Origin: Flaccisagitta enflata
Lineage: Eukaryota; Chaetognatha; Sagittoidea; Aphragmophora
Reading direction: 5' to 3'
Length of the DNA stretch: 64,000 bases
Assembly: GCA_965153355.1 (NCBI GenBank)
Contig: OZ231128.1
Location: forward strand, 45,198,001-45,262,000
Position numbers and translations under genes: made by a program. The notes under the pieces are model-generated. The model made no database searches, was not told the DNA's origin, and worked only from the letters and a program-made list of their open reading frames with translations. Numbering within the stretch: position 1 is the stretch's first letter; every line of letters begins with the position of its first letter. Positions 1 through 18,228 of the stretch are shown here, piece after piece.

Positions 1-478
1 AGGCCCAAATTGCAGTCTTTAGGCCCAAATTGCAGTCTCTAGGCCCAAATCCCAGTGCTGAGGCCCAAATCGCAGTCTCTAGGCCCAAATCCCAGTGCAG
101 AGGCCCAAATCCCAGCCTTGAGACCCAAATCCGAGCGTTGAGGCTAAAATCCTAGCCTTGAGGCTCAAATTCCACCCTCAAGGCTCAAATCCCATCTTTG
201 GGGCTGGAATTTAGGCCTCATCAGTGGGATTTGGGCCTCGAGGGTAGGATTTAAGCCTTGAGGATGGGGTTTGAGCCTGAAAGATGGGGTTTGAGCCTCA
301 AGGCTGGGATTTGGGCCACAACACTGGGATTTTGGCCTCGACAGCGATTTGAGCCTTAAGGCTAGCATTTGAGTCAGGGGGGGGGGGTGATGGACGGACG
401 GACGTAGGAGGAGAAGGAGAGAATTCTCCATATGTGTGACAGCATAGGTCATCGACCCCGTCGGGGCCGCTGCCCAAA
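1..478 (-). repeat. GGGCAGCGG-capped minisatellite element, copy A, cut by window edge
   Basis: Positions 1-370 are degenerate tandem copies of a 20-bp unit (AGGCCCAAATYCCAGTCTCT and variants). They are followed by a G run, a GGAC microsatellite and the terminal motif CGACCCCGTCGGGGCCGCTGCCCAAAAA at about 455-480. The same terminal motif caps six other copies in this window. The opposite end lies outside. Confidence 0.7.
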
Positions 479-647
479 AATAAGAAAATATGATAGTGAA
501 AAACTGCGTCTTCCAAAATCGATTGGAGTGAACGGTTTCTGAAAATGCAAAATTTCCTTGTGTTCGTGAGTCTATTCACATCCCATAAGTTGATATTCCC
601 TTTCCTTTCATATTAGAATGCACAAGATTTATAAGGTATAACCCTTA

Positions 648-832
648 TCTCTCTCTCTCTCTCTCTCTTTTTTTGTCTGTCCGTCTGTCTGTCTGTCTGT
701 TTGTCTGCCTTTCTGTCTGCCTTTCCGTCTGCCTGTCTGTCTGTCTGTCTGCCTGTCTGTCTGCCTGCCTGCTTGTCTGTCTGCCTGTCTGTCTGTCTGC
801 CTGTCTGTCTCTTTCCTTCTCCCTCCTTTTAA
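648..832. repeat. CT and TCTG microsatellite
   Basis: A (CT)n run passes into an imperfect (TCTG)n/(TCTGCC)n tract just before START exon 1. The pyrimidine run ends in TCCCTCCTTTTAAAG, which could serve as a splice acceptor. Confidence 0.9.
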
Positions 833-861
833 AGATTTCGTCTCCGGTTGCCACGACTGCA

Positions 862-5882
<5,021 letters not shown>

Positions 5883-6889
5883 ACGGATGCTGACGCTCTT
5901 CTCCCGTCAATGCTCAATTTTGACTATCTGTCAAACTTCGCTGTAAAAAGATGCAATTATTCATGCATTATTATTTGATTATGCGTTCCTCTTGATAGCC
6001 GATGTTCATAATCGCACCGTTTCTTTGGGATTCCGTTGGTGGTGCTGGTGTGTTATCTTTGATAATTTAAAGTGAATTTGAATTCGGACAAAGGACATTG
6101 GAACTGGATAGCAAGAAAATGATATTGGGAATCATAAAGCATGGCCCAGAATTATGCCGTTTCAGTGAAGAAATGGTCTGAGGAAACCAACCGAAAAGCA
6201 ACAGGCCATTAGTTGGTTCACGTGTTCCTAACGTTTACATGTATTTTTACATAAACTATGTATTTTATTTCGTGGTTTTTTTTTTTGCGAAATCGCTGTC
6301 ATGAATCTTATTTTTGATCTTTTACAACAACGTTGTATATGTATTTTTCAACCGTCTTTAAGTGATTGGCCTCTTTATGAGGCGGAGATGTCTGGCCAGT
6401 CTGGTTGGACTACGGTTCGGTACATAAGATCAGAAATTCGGTTCTTTAGTTAAGAAAATGCATCATTTTAGGAGCTATTAATGGTCAGGCAGAGGTGCAG
6501 ATTCCGTGAAGCAAAGTTACAATGCAGGGCTTGGAAGCAGATACGTGCGGCAGAGGTGACAGGATAAATGTGTTCATAACTTAAAGAAATGAAAACAAAT
6601 GTTACTAATCATCGTCATGCAGGTTAGGCCTAGATACCAAAATGGTTAGGGCGGTTTCCACAATGAACAGGACTGCCTGAAATCATGCGCCTGAATGTGT
6701 TGACCCGAAAGAACAGCGTTAACAGCCGGCCGATTAACTGATCATCCGACTAAAAACTGGTCGGCGGTTACTACTCCATGCTGGATTCTAGGTTATAAAA
6801 ATGCATAATGATTAATATTGTATTACCCATTTGCTACCTAGTATATTCCCTACTCCCGCCCTGCCAAAATAGGGAAGGGTTATTATACC
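5883..6889. other. Intergenic, nothing recognised
   Basis: This stretch follows the START gene stop. It holds no convincing exon, RNA gene or recognisable repeat on either strand. It is mixed AT-rich unique sequence. Confidence 0.5.
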
Positions 6890-7500
6890 ACTTCATACAC
6901 ATGGACACAAAATATAAGGTGTGGAGGCGCAAAAGTTTTAGCATACTCCCTACAGCTAATTCAGTTGCATTGATTTTTAGTCGCGTGCTACGCGACTCTA
7001 CACTGCGCTTTGTCGGTCCGTCTGTCGGTCCGTCAGTCGGTCCGTCAGTCCATCACACTTTACTTTTTTTGGGTTTTTGCGGTCTTTGGCCTCACCGGTC
7101 CTGCCCAAGTGATCAAGTGACCTCAAATACGGCCCCTGCCTACCCGCACTTGGGTAGCTGTGTATCCAGCCTTGTTAAGCTTTAAGTTGTTTTGAGTACC
7201 TAAGGTGGTCATCAGGTGTTATCAGAGCAATTTTTGAGTTTCTGTCTTGAATCCTCAAATTTACCCTTTTTGCCCCAAAATAGCTGCCTCGCCAAAAGCT
7301 GAGAAAAAAAAGAGTAGAAAAAGGCAAATTTCGGAGGTTCTATATAAAAATTCAGAAATCGCTCTGATGTCGCTGTTTCTATTCCCCATAGGTACTCAAA
7401 ACAACTGTAAATAAAAAGTTTGAACAAGCTGAATTGCCTGTGGGGGGGTATGCTAAAACTTTTGGCGCCTCCATGCGTCCATGTGTACTCAAATATGAGA
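6890..7500. repeat. Inverted-repeat element split by a hairpin-headed element
   Basis: The left arm (about 6896-6970 and 7173-7240) and right arm (about 7345-7490) are reverse complements. They share TGGAGGCGC.AAAAGTTTTAGCATA and TTGTTTTGAGTACCTA. The left arm is interrupted by the 6976-7173 insertion, which makes this the older element. Confidence 0.6.
6976..7173 (+). mobile_element. Hairpin-headed GTCC/GTCG element (HINE-like), short copy
   Basis: The head hairpin TAGTCGCGTGCTACGCGACT is followed by a CGGTCCGTC microsatellite. The tail module contains CTGCCTACCCG...GTGTATCCAGCCTTGTT. It sits inside the left arm of a larger inverted repeat, so its borders can be read against the right arm: it inserted at a T run. 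Confidence 0.65.
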
Positions 7501-8209
7501 TAGGCCGGTTTGGGAGGTGTAGATAGGCAGAGTAAAGAAAATATTTGTACTGAGCAACATGTACCGCATGATGTACGATTCGCGAAAAAAACCTCTTCAA
7601 ACTTTAAAGGTGTCGAGTAATCATTTTCAAGTGCTCATTAACTGAGAAATTTTCTTCTTTATTGAAATGAAATCAAAGTTCATATTGGAGTCCTGTCTCA
7701 GTGCTCGTGTCTTCGAGTAGCTAGTAGGCTAATCAGATCTCGTCAGGGTTAACGTGAGCGGGGTACCGAGAAAAGTACTCATTGACCGTGTCTGAGCCAT
7801 CTTCTCCTTATAATCGATCTATTTTTGTTTTCTTAGTAAAGATTCTGATGTCTGCTTGCACCGGTTGAACCCGTCGAATGTCCGGATTTCTTTTCCCCTG
7901 TGTTTGTGTTCCTCTTTCGGGTAATTGATACAGAAACACGGTTCTTATAAATCTTTGAAACTCAATCGGTCCGTTTGTTGGTTTGTCAGTCGAATGTCAA
8001 CACTGAACTTTTCCCTTACGATGCCATCAGTTGCCGTCACTGCTACCGCGGGCCTCGCCGTAGGCCGCCATAAAGTATCGTACACGGACATGGCCTTGTT
8101 CTTTTGTTTTTGCCTGTTTCTTCCTGCGACTTATATGTTGCGGCTTAAGCCCCGTCTTGTTCTACTTTTTCTTTTTCACACGCGACTCTATACCTTACTA
8201 TGTCCGTCG

Positions 8210-8672
8210 GTCGGGCCGATGTCCTGTAGGACACTGGGGTGAATTTCCAGATGTCCGTTCCTCTTCCCGTTCGTCACCCCCTCTCCCGCCCTCTCCGTTA
8301 ACCATCAAGGTTTCATATCAACACACTCGGGCCTGGTTTTGCTCCTCAAATTAGCTCCTGCAGGCCTCATTTTAGCCCTAAAAGACTTCAAATCAGCCCT
8401 CCAAACCTCAAATATGCCCTCCAGACCTCATATCAGCCCTCCAGGCCTAATAACTGCTCTCCAGACCTCAAATCTTTCTTCTATCACCTCAATTATTCTT
8501 CTTAGTCCTGATATATTCCCCCTCAGGATGTCTGGAAATTCACCCCATGTTCTTGAGGACATTTAACTTTTGGGACTGCTGCTCTGCCTGTACCCCATTA
8601 TTTCATTTGATCTCTACGAGCAGAGCATCGGATTCCGCTGACCATGTGCGCTCCCTGGATGACATGTTTCTT
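8210..8672 (+). mobile_element. GGGCAGCGG-capped minisatellite element, copy B
   Basis: GGCCGATGTCCTGTAGGACAC at the left pairs with an inverted, decayed GTTCTTGAGGACATTTAAC at the right. The tail CGCTGACCATGTGCGCTCC is shared with copies C and D. The core is a degenerate tandem of units like CCTCAAATCAGCCCTCCAGA. Confidence 0.6.
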
Positions 8673-8927
8673 CTTCTTTCCAGTTATGTTTATCCCTTTC
8701 TGTCCATACCATTATCGTATTTTTCCCTCTTCCATCGTCTCATTCTTATAAGATCTTTTCTCCTTTTCAAAGTTCTTTTTTTTCTCGGCCTTATTTCACT
8801 TTCGCTTCTCCTTATCTTCCTCTTCCCTCTCCCCGCGGTTCCACCATTGGTCGCGTGCTCGCTTGCAAGTTGCAGCTATCCTCGTCGTTTTGCTTTTTGC
8901 CGTTTTTCCATGCCATTCCGTGCCACA

Positions 8928-8929
<2 letters not shown>

Positions 8930-8971
<42 letters not shown>
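8930..8971. repeat. CT microsatellite
   Basis: About 20 copies of CT in the START-ABCG intergenic region. Confidence 0.9.
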
Positions 8972-8975
<4 letters not shown>

Positions 8976-9568
8976 GACGAAACCCATCCTCTTACTCCAC
9001 ATGTACGCGAGAGATAACGGCTCAGAAACACATATGACGCTCATGCAAAAATGTTTTATCAAATTCTCTGCTAATCTTGTGGCTATGTTCCAGTCTGGCG
9101 GAGTTATAGAATCGCCTGTTCAGCTAGACACTTGAGGCAAATCTTTTTCTAATTACCACCTTTGAAGGTCGGGACCACCAATGACAGTATCTTTATGCTC
9201 GCACCTTCACGTTCGTCCTCGCTCAAGAAAGAAGAAGAAGAAGAAAGAAAGCACCTCCTCTATCTCACGAGATCCTCAGGCAAATGTTCCGAAACATTTG
9301 ACTCATTGTATTATCTTTATTCTTTTTTCACTCATCGTCGGGGGGCGGAAACAAGTCTCTCCACGAAATATAGAATCTCCGTTGGATGTTTTTTTTCCGA
9401 TGGGGAGTCAAAGGGTGGAATTGCATTGATTGAACAACAAATTAGAAGTAAAAAAAAACAATCAAACAAACAAAAACTAAATTAAGTCTGATCAAAAAAA
9501 AAAAAAGATAAACAAAAATCTTGCAAATTTTCTCTTAAATCAATTTTTAACGAAAATCAGCAACCAAA

Positions 9569-12500
9569 ATGGCGGAACTTTTATCGGTGAACGTCCATGC
9601 GGCGCAAAGCATGGTGCAATTTAACCCTGACCCTAAGGTAAAGTGGATGTGTGTATGAATAAAAAACAAGGCCAAGTAGGCCAATATGGTGCGACAAATG
9701 GATCGATCGTCGAACGAATGAGTTACCAACCGACCAACCGACCCATCAACCGACCGACCAACCTACCGACACGACCAGTTATAGATGTGCTTTGTCGCAC
9801 GTAAAAACGGGTTTGTTTCACTCCTGCATATTAGATAATCACATATTTAATAATATTGACCCATAGTTTCTCCATAACATCGATCATCGGGGTCTATCAT
9901 CAAAGCTCAACTCCGAGATGGAAATCCCCGCTAAAGCCACAAATTTGGTGCGCCAAGAGAGGAAAACTATGGCGCATTTGCCTAAAAGAAAACCAGTCGA
10001 CATTGAATTTCGCAACGTCTCCTATTCTGTGTCTGAGGGCAGAAACAAAGGTCAGATGGGAGGGCTTGGGACTGCACTGTGATAGGGCTGGGCTCAATGC
10101 GATTGTTTTTGGTCTGCGCCGCTCCATTGCCCTTCTCGATTAGCGCGGTGGGGCGGTTTAGGAAAAAAAATAGAAAAAAGACCAATGCCAGATTAAGAGG
10201 TAGATAGAATGAGATTAGGAGAAGACTAGTAATGAGTGAATGAATAGAAGTATGGATGTGAATATGATAGCAATAAGCTGTTTTTGAAGGTTTTGTCTGT
10301 TATTGGCGGAATTCTGTAAAAGCCAATTTGGAAAAAAAAGAGTTATAATTAAAGGGACCTAAAATTAAGCGGAATACCGTTAAAAGCGGGTCTGTTCTGT
10401 TCTGTAATATCAGTACCTATTAATCAGTGTCGGATTTTACTGAAATCTAGTTAAAGGGACCTGAAATAAGTGCCTATCATCTGCGACAATTCATGATCAT
10501 TTGTACAAAATGTAAACATCTTGATCAAATTTTAGCAAAGCTCAAAATGAGAATGCTTCTGTACTCCTTTAAATCAAAGTTTTCTTTTTCAGTTCAATTT
10601 TTTCATTACTTAGTCTGAAGACAGTAAAACCTATTTCAAATCATCCGAGGCAATCTGCTATGTACAGGTGGAATTCTGTTGGAGCGGGACTCAACGATCA
10701 ACTACACATTTTATCAATTTCTTTTTTTGCTTTTCACAAACAGGATTCAAAACTATTTTAAAATGCATTTCTGGGAAGTTTGAATCTGGAAAGCTCACTG
10801 CCATTATGGGCCCCTCGGGGTCTGGAAAATCGTCACTTATGAACATTTTAACTGGTAAGTCTTAATCCCATGTGAGTTTAATAGGTGGGGGGTGTCGTAT
10901 CATTCTTGTCCAAGCGCTTACTGTAGTATATCTGCCTCTTAGCATCTCTGGGGAATTAACCCCCCACTCCCATTCCTCGTTTTTTTCAGTTACAGATCGC
11001 ATTACCAACAAGAATTCCTTTTAAAGGTCAATTTTTACATCGAACAATACTTTTGTGTATTAATTAATCAACTTAAGATGAAAGGAAACACTTTGCCCAA
11101 TTCTTAGGTTACAGGTTAAAAGGTGTGAGTGGAGAAATTCACGTCAACGAGAAGGATCGCAATCTTCGTCAGTTTCGGAAAATGTCCTGTTACATCATGC
11201 AGGATGACCAACTGTTGGAACAACTGACTGTCCATGAGGGTGAGCGCGACCCGTTAATTTGTCATCCCATGATGAGTTTGATAACTCCGAAGGTTACGTT
11301 GTCATAATCACTCCAATTTGATTCAATTATCTTTTAGCCATGATGGTTGCCGCCAATCTGAAACTGGATGAGAAAATTAGCATTGAAGCTAAACGCACTG
11401 CAGTCGACGAGATTCTGGATATTTTGGGCCTATTGGAAGCGCGCAACACACGATCCGGACAATTATCCGGTGGACAAAGGAAACGACTGTCCATCGCCCT
11501 AGAACTGGTCAACAATCCTCCGGGTAGGCCTATAGAATTTCGAAGCAGCTTCGCTTACTTTTGATGCCGAATGAATTATCTTTGACTTGGGCAAATCGGG
11601 GGCCCAATCACGCTTACTAACACACTCGATTTGAGTGTGGTACTGACCCAGTTGTCATTGCCAATGAGTTTACTTTGGCCTGAAGGCTGAAGATTCACTG
11701 TCCTGATATCTTATCCTTTTATGCCAGAAATGGTGACTTTATTATTGGGGCCCACAGGGGTGTATACCACGCGAATCAAAAAAAAAAAAAAATACGCACA
11801 TTTAAATGACTATTTTAGCCATTTTTTCTTTGATTTCAAATTGAATGTTTTGCACTATTGAAAAGCCCAGTTTTTAAGCTTTGAGAATCAAAAAGAAAAA
11901 GTTCTTAATCTTGAGGCGTTTCGGTGTAGTAAAAAAAAGAGTAAAAATAGTCAAGAATCGTTTTCACAATTCCATAAGAGAAAAAGAATTCAAGATAATC
12001 AGTGTTTCACTTTGATGAGCTATAACTTTTAAACCGTTTAAGATACAGACTTGGGATTGGTCTAGAATGAAAGAAAATTCAAAAATCTTTAAAATTACTT
12101 TGACTGAAAAATGGTTGAAAGTTTGTCTTAAGTAATTTCATAAGATAAAGAAACAATAAACGATTTTTTTAATGATTTTGTATTTTGTCATGTGCTCAAA
12201 ATAGTAGTTGTCTTTGACTGGCTGTAACTTTTAAACGGTTTGAGATACAGACCTGGGACTGGTCTAGATTGAAAGAATCTTTAAAATACTTGCAATGAAA
12301 ACATTTTTGAACAATTTCTTTAGTCTGTTCTATCAATAAATGACCAGGTGCGTCTTTTTTTTTGATACGCTTGGTACCACGTGGATAAAAAAAAAAAGAC
12401 GCACCTGTTTATTAATTAATGATATAGATATGAAAATTGATTTTAACTATTTTTAAACAAGACATTTTGAAAGATTTTCAAATTATCTTTCAATCTAGAC

Positions 12501-15500
12501 CAATCCCAGGTTTGTATCTCAAACAATTTAGAAGCTAGAGCTCTGCAAAGAGAAGCACTTATTTGCTAAAATGCATTTTTATATAGGGATTGCGAAACTG
12601 AAATGGGCAATGTTTTTACTCAAACCAACGCCATTTCTAAACGAAAAAGATAGCAATACCAGATTAGCGCTAAATGAAAGTACTTTTGAAAGGCTTTCAA
12701 ATGACCTAAGATTTTAATATGTTTTTTTAAGATTCAAAGGCAAAATGGGTCATTCAAAAGTGTCTTTTTTGTCCCCGACGAACAGTTTTCGTCGGTGACT
12801 ATGAAGTAGCAGTGATACGTAGTCTGTAGTCTGTCTGTCTGTCTGTGTCAAACCCTCTCATATCTTCTGAACCAGGCCTCAGAAGTTTATGTAACTTTAC
12901 CAGTGTTATTTTTATGTCAATGGGAGCTTGTGTACCAATTTTCAGAAAAATTCATAAACTTTTACTACCCTTTGCCTATTATTTTTGTAGTAATATTTTA
13001 CTGGACTTAGGCAATTTACATAGGTAGAGGGTAGTAAAACCATGTGAATTTTTTTTTAATTTGGTATACAAGTAAAGGGTACTAAATAAATAAGCCCTGC
13101 AAAATTCGAATTAAATCTGAGGTCTGATGTAGGAGATATTAGCTTATCTATTTATGTAGTAATATATTACTAGGACTTACGCAATTTACATAGGTAGATG
13201 GTAGTAAAACCATGTGAATTTTTTTTTAATTTGGTATACAAGTAAAGGGTACTAAGTAAATAAGCCCTGCAAAATTCGAATTAAATCTGAGGTCTGGTGT
13301 ATGAGATATTAGCTTATTTATGTAGTAATATGTTACTATGACTTAGGCAATTTACATAGGTAAAGGGTAGTAAAACCATGTGAATTTTTTTTTTATTTGG
13401 TACACAAGTAAAGGATGCTAAATAAACAACCCCTGCAAAATTCGAATTAAATCTGAGGTCTGGTGTATGAGATATTAGCTTATTTGTATACATAGTAATA
13501 TGTTACTAGGACTTAAGCGATTTATATAGAGGATTTGAGTTGATGAAACTTTTTACCTGCTCATTCATTACATTCTGATTTTCTTTAGGTTTGCCATCAT
13601 GGACTTCAAGGTATGCCATCATGGACTTCAAGGTATGCCATCATGGACTTCAAGGTATGCCATCATGGACTTCAAGGTATGCCATCATGGACTTCAAGGT
13701 ATGCCATCATGGACTTCAAGGTATGCCATCATGGACTTCAAGGTATGCCATCATGGACTTCAAGGTATGCCATCATGGACTTCAAGGTATGCCATCATGG
13801 ACTTCAAGGTATGCCATCATGGACTTCAAGGTATGCCATCATGGACTTCAAGGTATGCCATCATGGACTTCAAGGTATGCCATCATGGACTTCAAGGTAT
13901 GCCATCATGGACTTCAAGGTATGCCATCATGGACTTCAAGGTATGCCATCATGGACTTCAAGGTATGCCATCATGGATTTCAAGCTGTGCCATCATGGAC
14001 TACAAGGTGTGCCATCATGGACTTCAAGGTATGCCATCATGGACTTGAAGGTATGCCATCATGAACTTGAAGGTATGCCATCATGGAGTTCAGGGTATGC
14101 CATCATGGACTTGAAGGTATGCCATCATGGATTTCAGGGTATGCCATCATGGACTTCAAAGTATGCCATCATGGACTTCAAGGTGTGCCATCATGGACTT
14201 GAAGGTATGCCATCATGGACTTCAAGGTATGCCATCATGGACTTCAAGGTGTGCCATCATGGACTTGCTTTAATTTTTTTTTTTTTTTTTTGAAATTATT
14301 TTTTTTTTTTTTGAAATTTTTTTTTTTTTGATTTTTTTTTTTTTTTTTTTTGAATTTTTTTTTTTTTTTTTTTTAAATTTTTTTTTTTTTCGTGTTCTTT
14401 GAGAAAGCTTCACAATGACAGTTCAAGGGACTGTAATTTTGAAGCTTTTTTTTAGTCGTATGGTATAGTTCCATAACCTTTGATTATTTCCCCCCCCCCC
14501 CTGCCTTTGATTTTGCCACATCGCGTCGCGTTTCTAATTATATGATTTTCTTCCCCATAAAGCAATAAAACCGGGTATTTTAGGTTGAAATAGTGTTATT
14601 TTTTATTTCTAATCATGTTTTTTGAATTGTTACTGCCAAAAGTTATATTTTTCCTTTTCCTTCCCTTTTTCCAAACCCTTTGATTATTCCCCCGCCCCTA
14701 CGGGGGGGGGGGGAATACGGAACAATATACAGGCCTGTGTGCCCATATCACCGGTTCTAGCCATAATGACCCTCATGTGCCCTCTCTCTCTGTCTCTCAC
14801 TCCCCTTCTCTCTCTTTGTCTCTCTCTCTCTGTCTCTCTCCGTCTGTTTGTCTGTGGTGTGTAATTTTTTAGTCGCGTGCACGCGACTCTACACCTTGCT
14901 CTGTCGGTAGGTAGGTCAGTCGGTCCGTTGGTCCCGTAACCTTTTTAAATTTTTGACGTTTTTTGACATTTTTTAACATTTTTTAAAATTTTTTGCACTT
15001 TTTAACAATCTTTAATATTTTTTGACATCTGACTTTTTTGGCATTTTAACATTTTTTAACAATTTTTAACATTTTTTAACAATTTTTAACATTTTTTAAC
15101 ATCATTTAACATCCAACATTTTTTAACATTTTTTAACATTTCCTGAAATTTTTAACATTTTGTCTGTCATTTCCAGACGCACGCGACTGTTGCACTCTTG
15201 GGCTTGTTTTTCTTACCATTTTTGTTTTTCTCTGTCCTCAGTTATGTTTTTCGACGAGCCTACGAGCGGGTTGGACAGTTCATCTTGTTATCAATGTATC
15301 TCTTTGCTCAAAAGTCTGGCTCAAGGCGGACGAACTATCGTCTGCACGATTCATCAACCTTCCGCGAAATTGTTTGAGAAATTCGACAATTTGTATCTAC
15401 TCGCGGAGGGCCAGTGTTTGTACCGGGGTGAGGTCCGACTTCTCGTTACTTATTTACGCTCCCTGGGACTGGAATGCCCGTCCTATCACAATCCTGCCGA

Positions 15501-18147
15501 TTATATTTTGGAGGTAATTCTGTAGAATATTACGCTTTGTTGATTGATTTAAGTTGCGGACTCGCGACTATATACAAGAGGCATTGTCCGTCGGTCTGTG
15601 ATTTTCGAGTTGAAAAGTGTGAAATCGCGCATTTATGTTGTTGCAGTTCTGATTGTGTGTGTTAGCATTGGGTAGGGGAGTGTATGGATGGGGGTTGTAA
15701 GCCCCTGGCCACCCCTCTGTAAAGATATTGTGACCCCGAGTCTCTTCTTGTTTCAGTGTGATTCAACGAGCCCATCCGGGCAACTCGATTCGTCATCCGC
15801 GTGATTTTCGATTTAGCGTTGGACAAACCGACGGACGGACTAACCGACCAATGGACAGACCGTCTAAGAGATTCGACCACGCATTTGATTTTAAAAAAAC
15901 GCAATGAATCAATGATCCATGGCTCGCAGGTGGCTGTCGGGGAATACGGGGATCTCGTTCCCAAACTTTCGGTAGCGATCAAGAATGGCCAATGCGAGCA
16001 ACTCCACGCTGAAATGCGAAAGCGTGAAAAGGAGTTATTAGCCGTCAAACCCATCAACACGGACAAAATGAGGTCATCCTCGGCCAGGACCACCACCGCC
16101 GCCACCGCCGCGGCAGTCGCTAAGAAAAATTCCGGTGCTACTCAGGATGAAAAAGGTGAAGTTCCTGAATGATGAGTGATTTCCGAACAATGGAGAGAGC
16201 CATGAATGCGGATGTATGGCCCTCATACATTTCCTCTCCTTGGTTATTGTTACGTTGGGCCATGGGATAACTAACTGGAATTAAGACTGTTGTCACCGTT
16301 TGCAGGAATTCTGAATGATGACGAAGTCGTTGAAGAAGGTAGTCTCGATTTACTCACTTGTACTGAAGAGGGCGTCGTTCTCAACGTTTCCGAGGATGAG
16401 GACGATGATGAAGGGGAAGGAGGAAAGGGATTGGAATCGGATACTGACCACGAAGGTGTGTATTTTGTACCTCTAGCTTAAGATTAGTGCGCGAGCGTTT
16501 TTGTGTGTGAGTGTGTATATGCGCGTGTAAGTGTGAGTGTACGAATGAGTGAACGAGTGTGTGAAAGAAAGAAAGAAAAAGGAAGGAAGAAAAAAGAAAA
16601 GAAAAAAGGAAAGGAAAGGAAACTAAGAAGAAAAGAAAGGAAAAAAATGAAGGAAAGAAAGGGAAGAAAGAAAAGGAAAGAAAGGAAAAGAAAAGGAAAG
16701 AAAGGAAAAGAAAAGGAAAGATGGAAAGAAAAGAAAAGAAAAGGAAAGATGGAAAGATAGAAGAAAGGAAAGATGGAAAGATAGAAGGAAAGATAGATGG
16801 AAAGATAGAAGGAAAGATAGAAGGAAAGATAGAAAGAAAGAAAGAAAGAAAGATAGAAAGAAAGAAATGAAGAAAGAAAGAAGGAAAGAAAGAAGGAAAG
16901 AAGGAAGTGGGAAAGAAGGAAAGTGGGAAAGAAGGAAAGTGGGAAAGAAGGAAAGTGGGAAAGAAGGAAAGTGGGAAAGAAGGAAAGTGGGAAAGAAGGA
17001 AAGTGGGAAAGAAGGAAAGTGGGAAAGAAGGAAAGTGGGAAAGAAGGAAAGTGGGAAAGAAGGAAAGTGGGAAAGAAGGAAAGTGGGAAAGAAGGAAAGT
17101 GGGAAAGAAGGAAAGTGGGAAAGAAGGAAAGTGGGAAAGAAGGAAAGTGGGAAAGAGGGAAAGTGGGAAAGAGGGAAAGAGGGAAAGAGGGAAAGTGGGA
17201 AAGAAGGAAAGTGGGAAAGAAGGAAAGTGGGAAAGAAGGAAAGAGGGAAAGAAGGAAAGTGGGAAAGAAGGAAAGTGGGAAAGAAGGAAAGTGGGAAAGA
17301 AGGAAAGTGGGAAAGAGGGAAAGTGGGAAAGAGGGAAAGAAGGAAAGTGGGAAAGAAGGAAAGTGGGAAAGAAGGAAAGTGGGAAAGTGGGAAAGAAGGA
17401 AAGTGGGAAAGAAGGAAAGTGGGAAAGAAGGAAAGTGGGAAAGAAGGAAAGTGGGAAAGAAGGAAAGTGGGAAAGAAGGAAAGTGGGAAAGAAGGAAAGT
17501 GGGAAAGAAGGAAAGTGGGAAAGAAGGAAAGTGGGAAAGAAGGAAAGTGGGAAAGAAGGAAAGTGGGAAAGAAGGAAAGTGGGAAAGAGGGAAAGGGAAA
17601 GAGGGAAAGGGAAAGAGGAAAGAGGGAAAGAGGGAAAGTGGGAAAGAAGGAAAGTGGGAAAGAAGGAAAGTTGGAAAGTTGGAAAGTGGGAAAGAAGGAA
17701 AGTGGGAAAGAAGGAAAGTGGGAAAGAAGGAAAGTGGGAAAGAAGGAAAGTGGGAAAGAAGGAAAGTGGGAAAGAAGGAAAGTGGGAAAGAAGGAAAGTG
17801 GGAAAGAAGGAAAGTGGGAAAGAAGGAAAGTGGGAAAGAAGGAAAGTGGGAAAGAAGGAAAGTGGGAAAGAAGGAAAGTGGGAAAGTGGGAAAGTGGGAA
17901 AGAGGGAAAGTGGGAAAGAGGGAAAGTGGGAAAGAGGGAAAGTGGGAAAGAAGGAAAGTGGGAAAGAGGGAAAGAAGGAAAGTGGGAAAGAAGGAAAGTG
18001 GGAAAGAAGGAAAGTGGGAAAGAGGGAAAGTGGGAAAGAGGGAAAGTGGGAAAGAGGGAAAGAAGGAAAGTGGGAAAGAAGGAAAGAGGGAAAGAAGGAA
18101 AGAGGGAAAGAAGGAAAGAGGGAAAGAAGGACCGAGAAAAAAATAAA

Positions 18148-18228
<81 letters not shown>

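Noticed and set aside
13590-14270. CRISPR-like array
   Set aside because: The repeats are contiguous with no unique spacers, and the locus is eukaryotic.
13591-14293. A 226-residue repetitive protein from the 22-bp minisatellite
   Set aside because: All three plus frames are open only because of the period and lack of stops in the unit. The array lies in an ABCG intron and has no splice context of its own.
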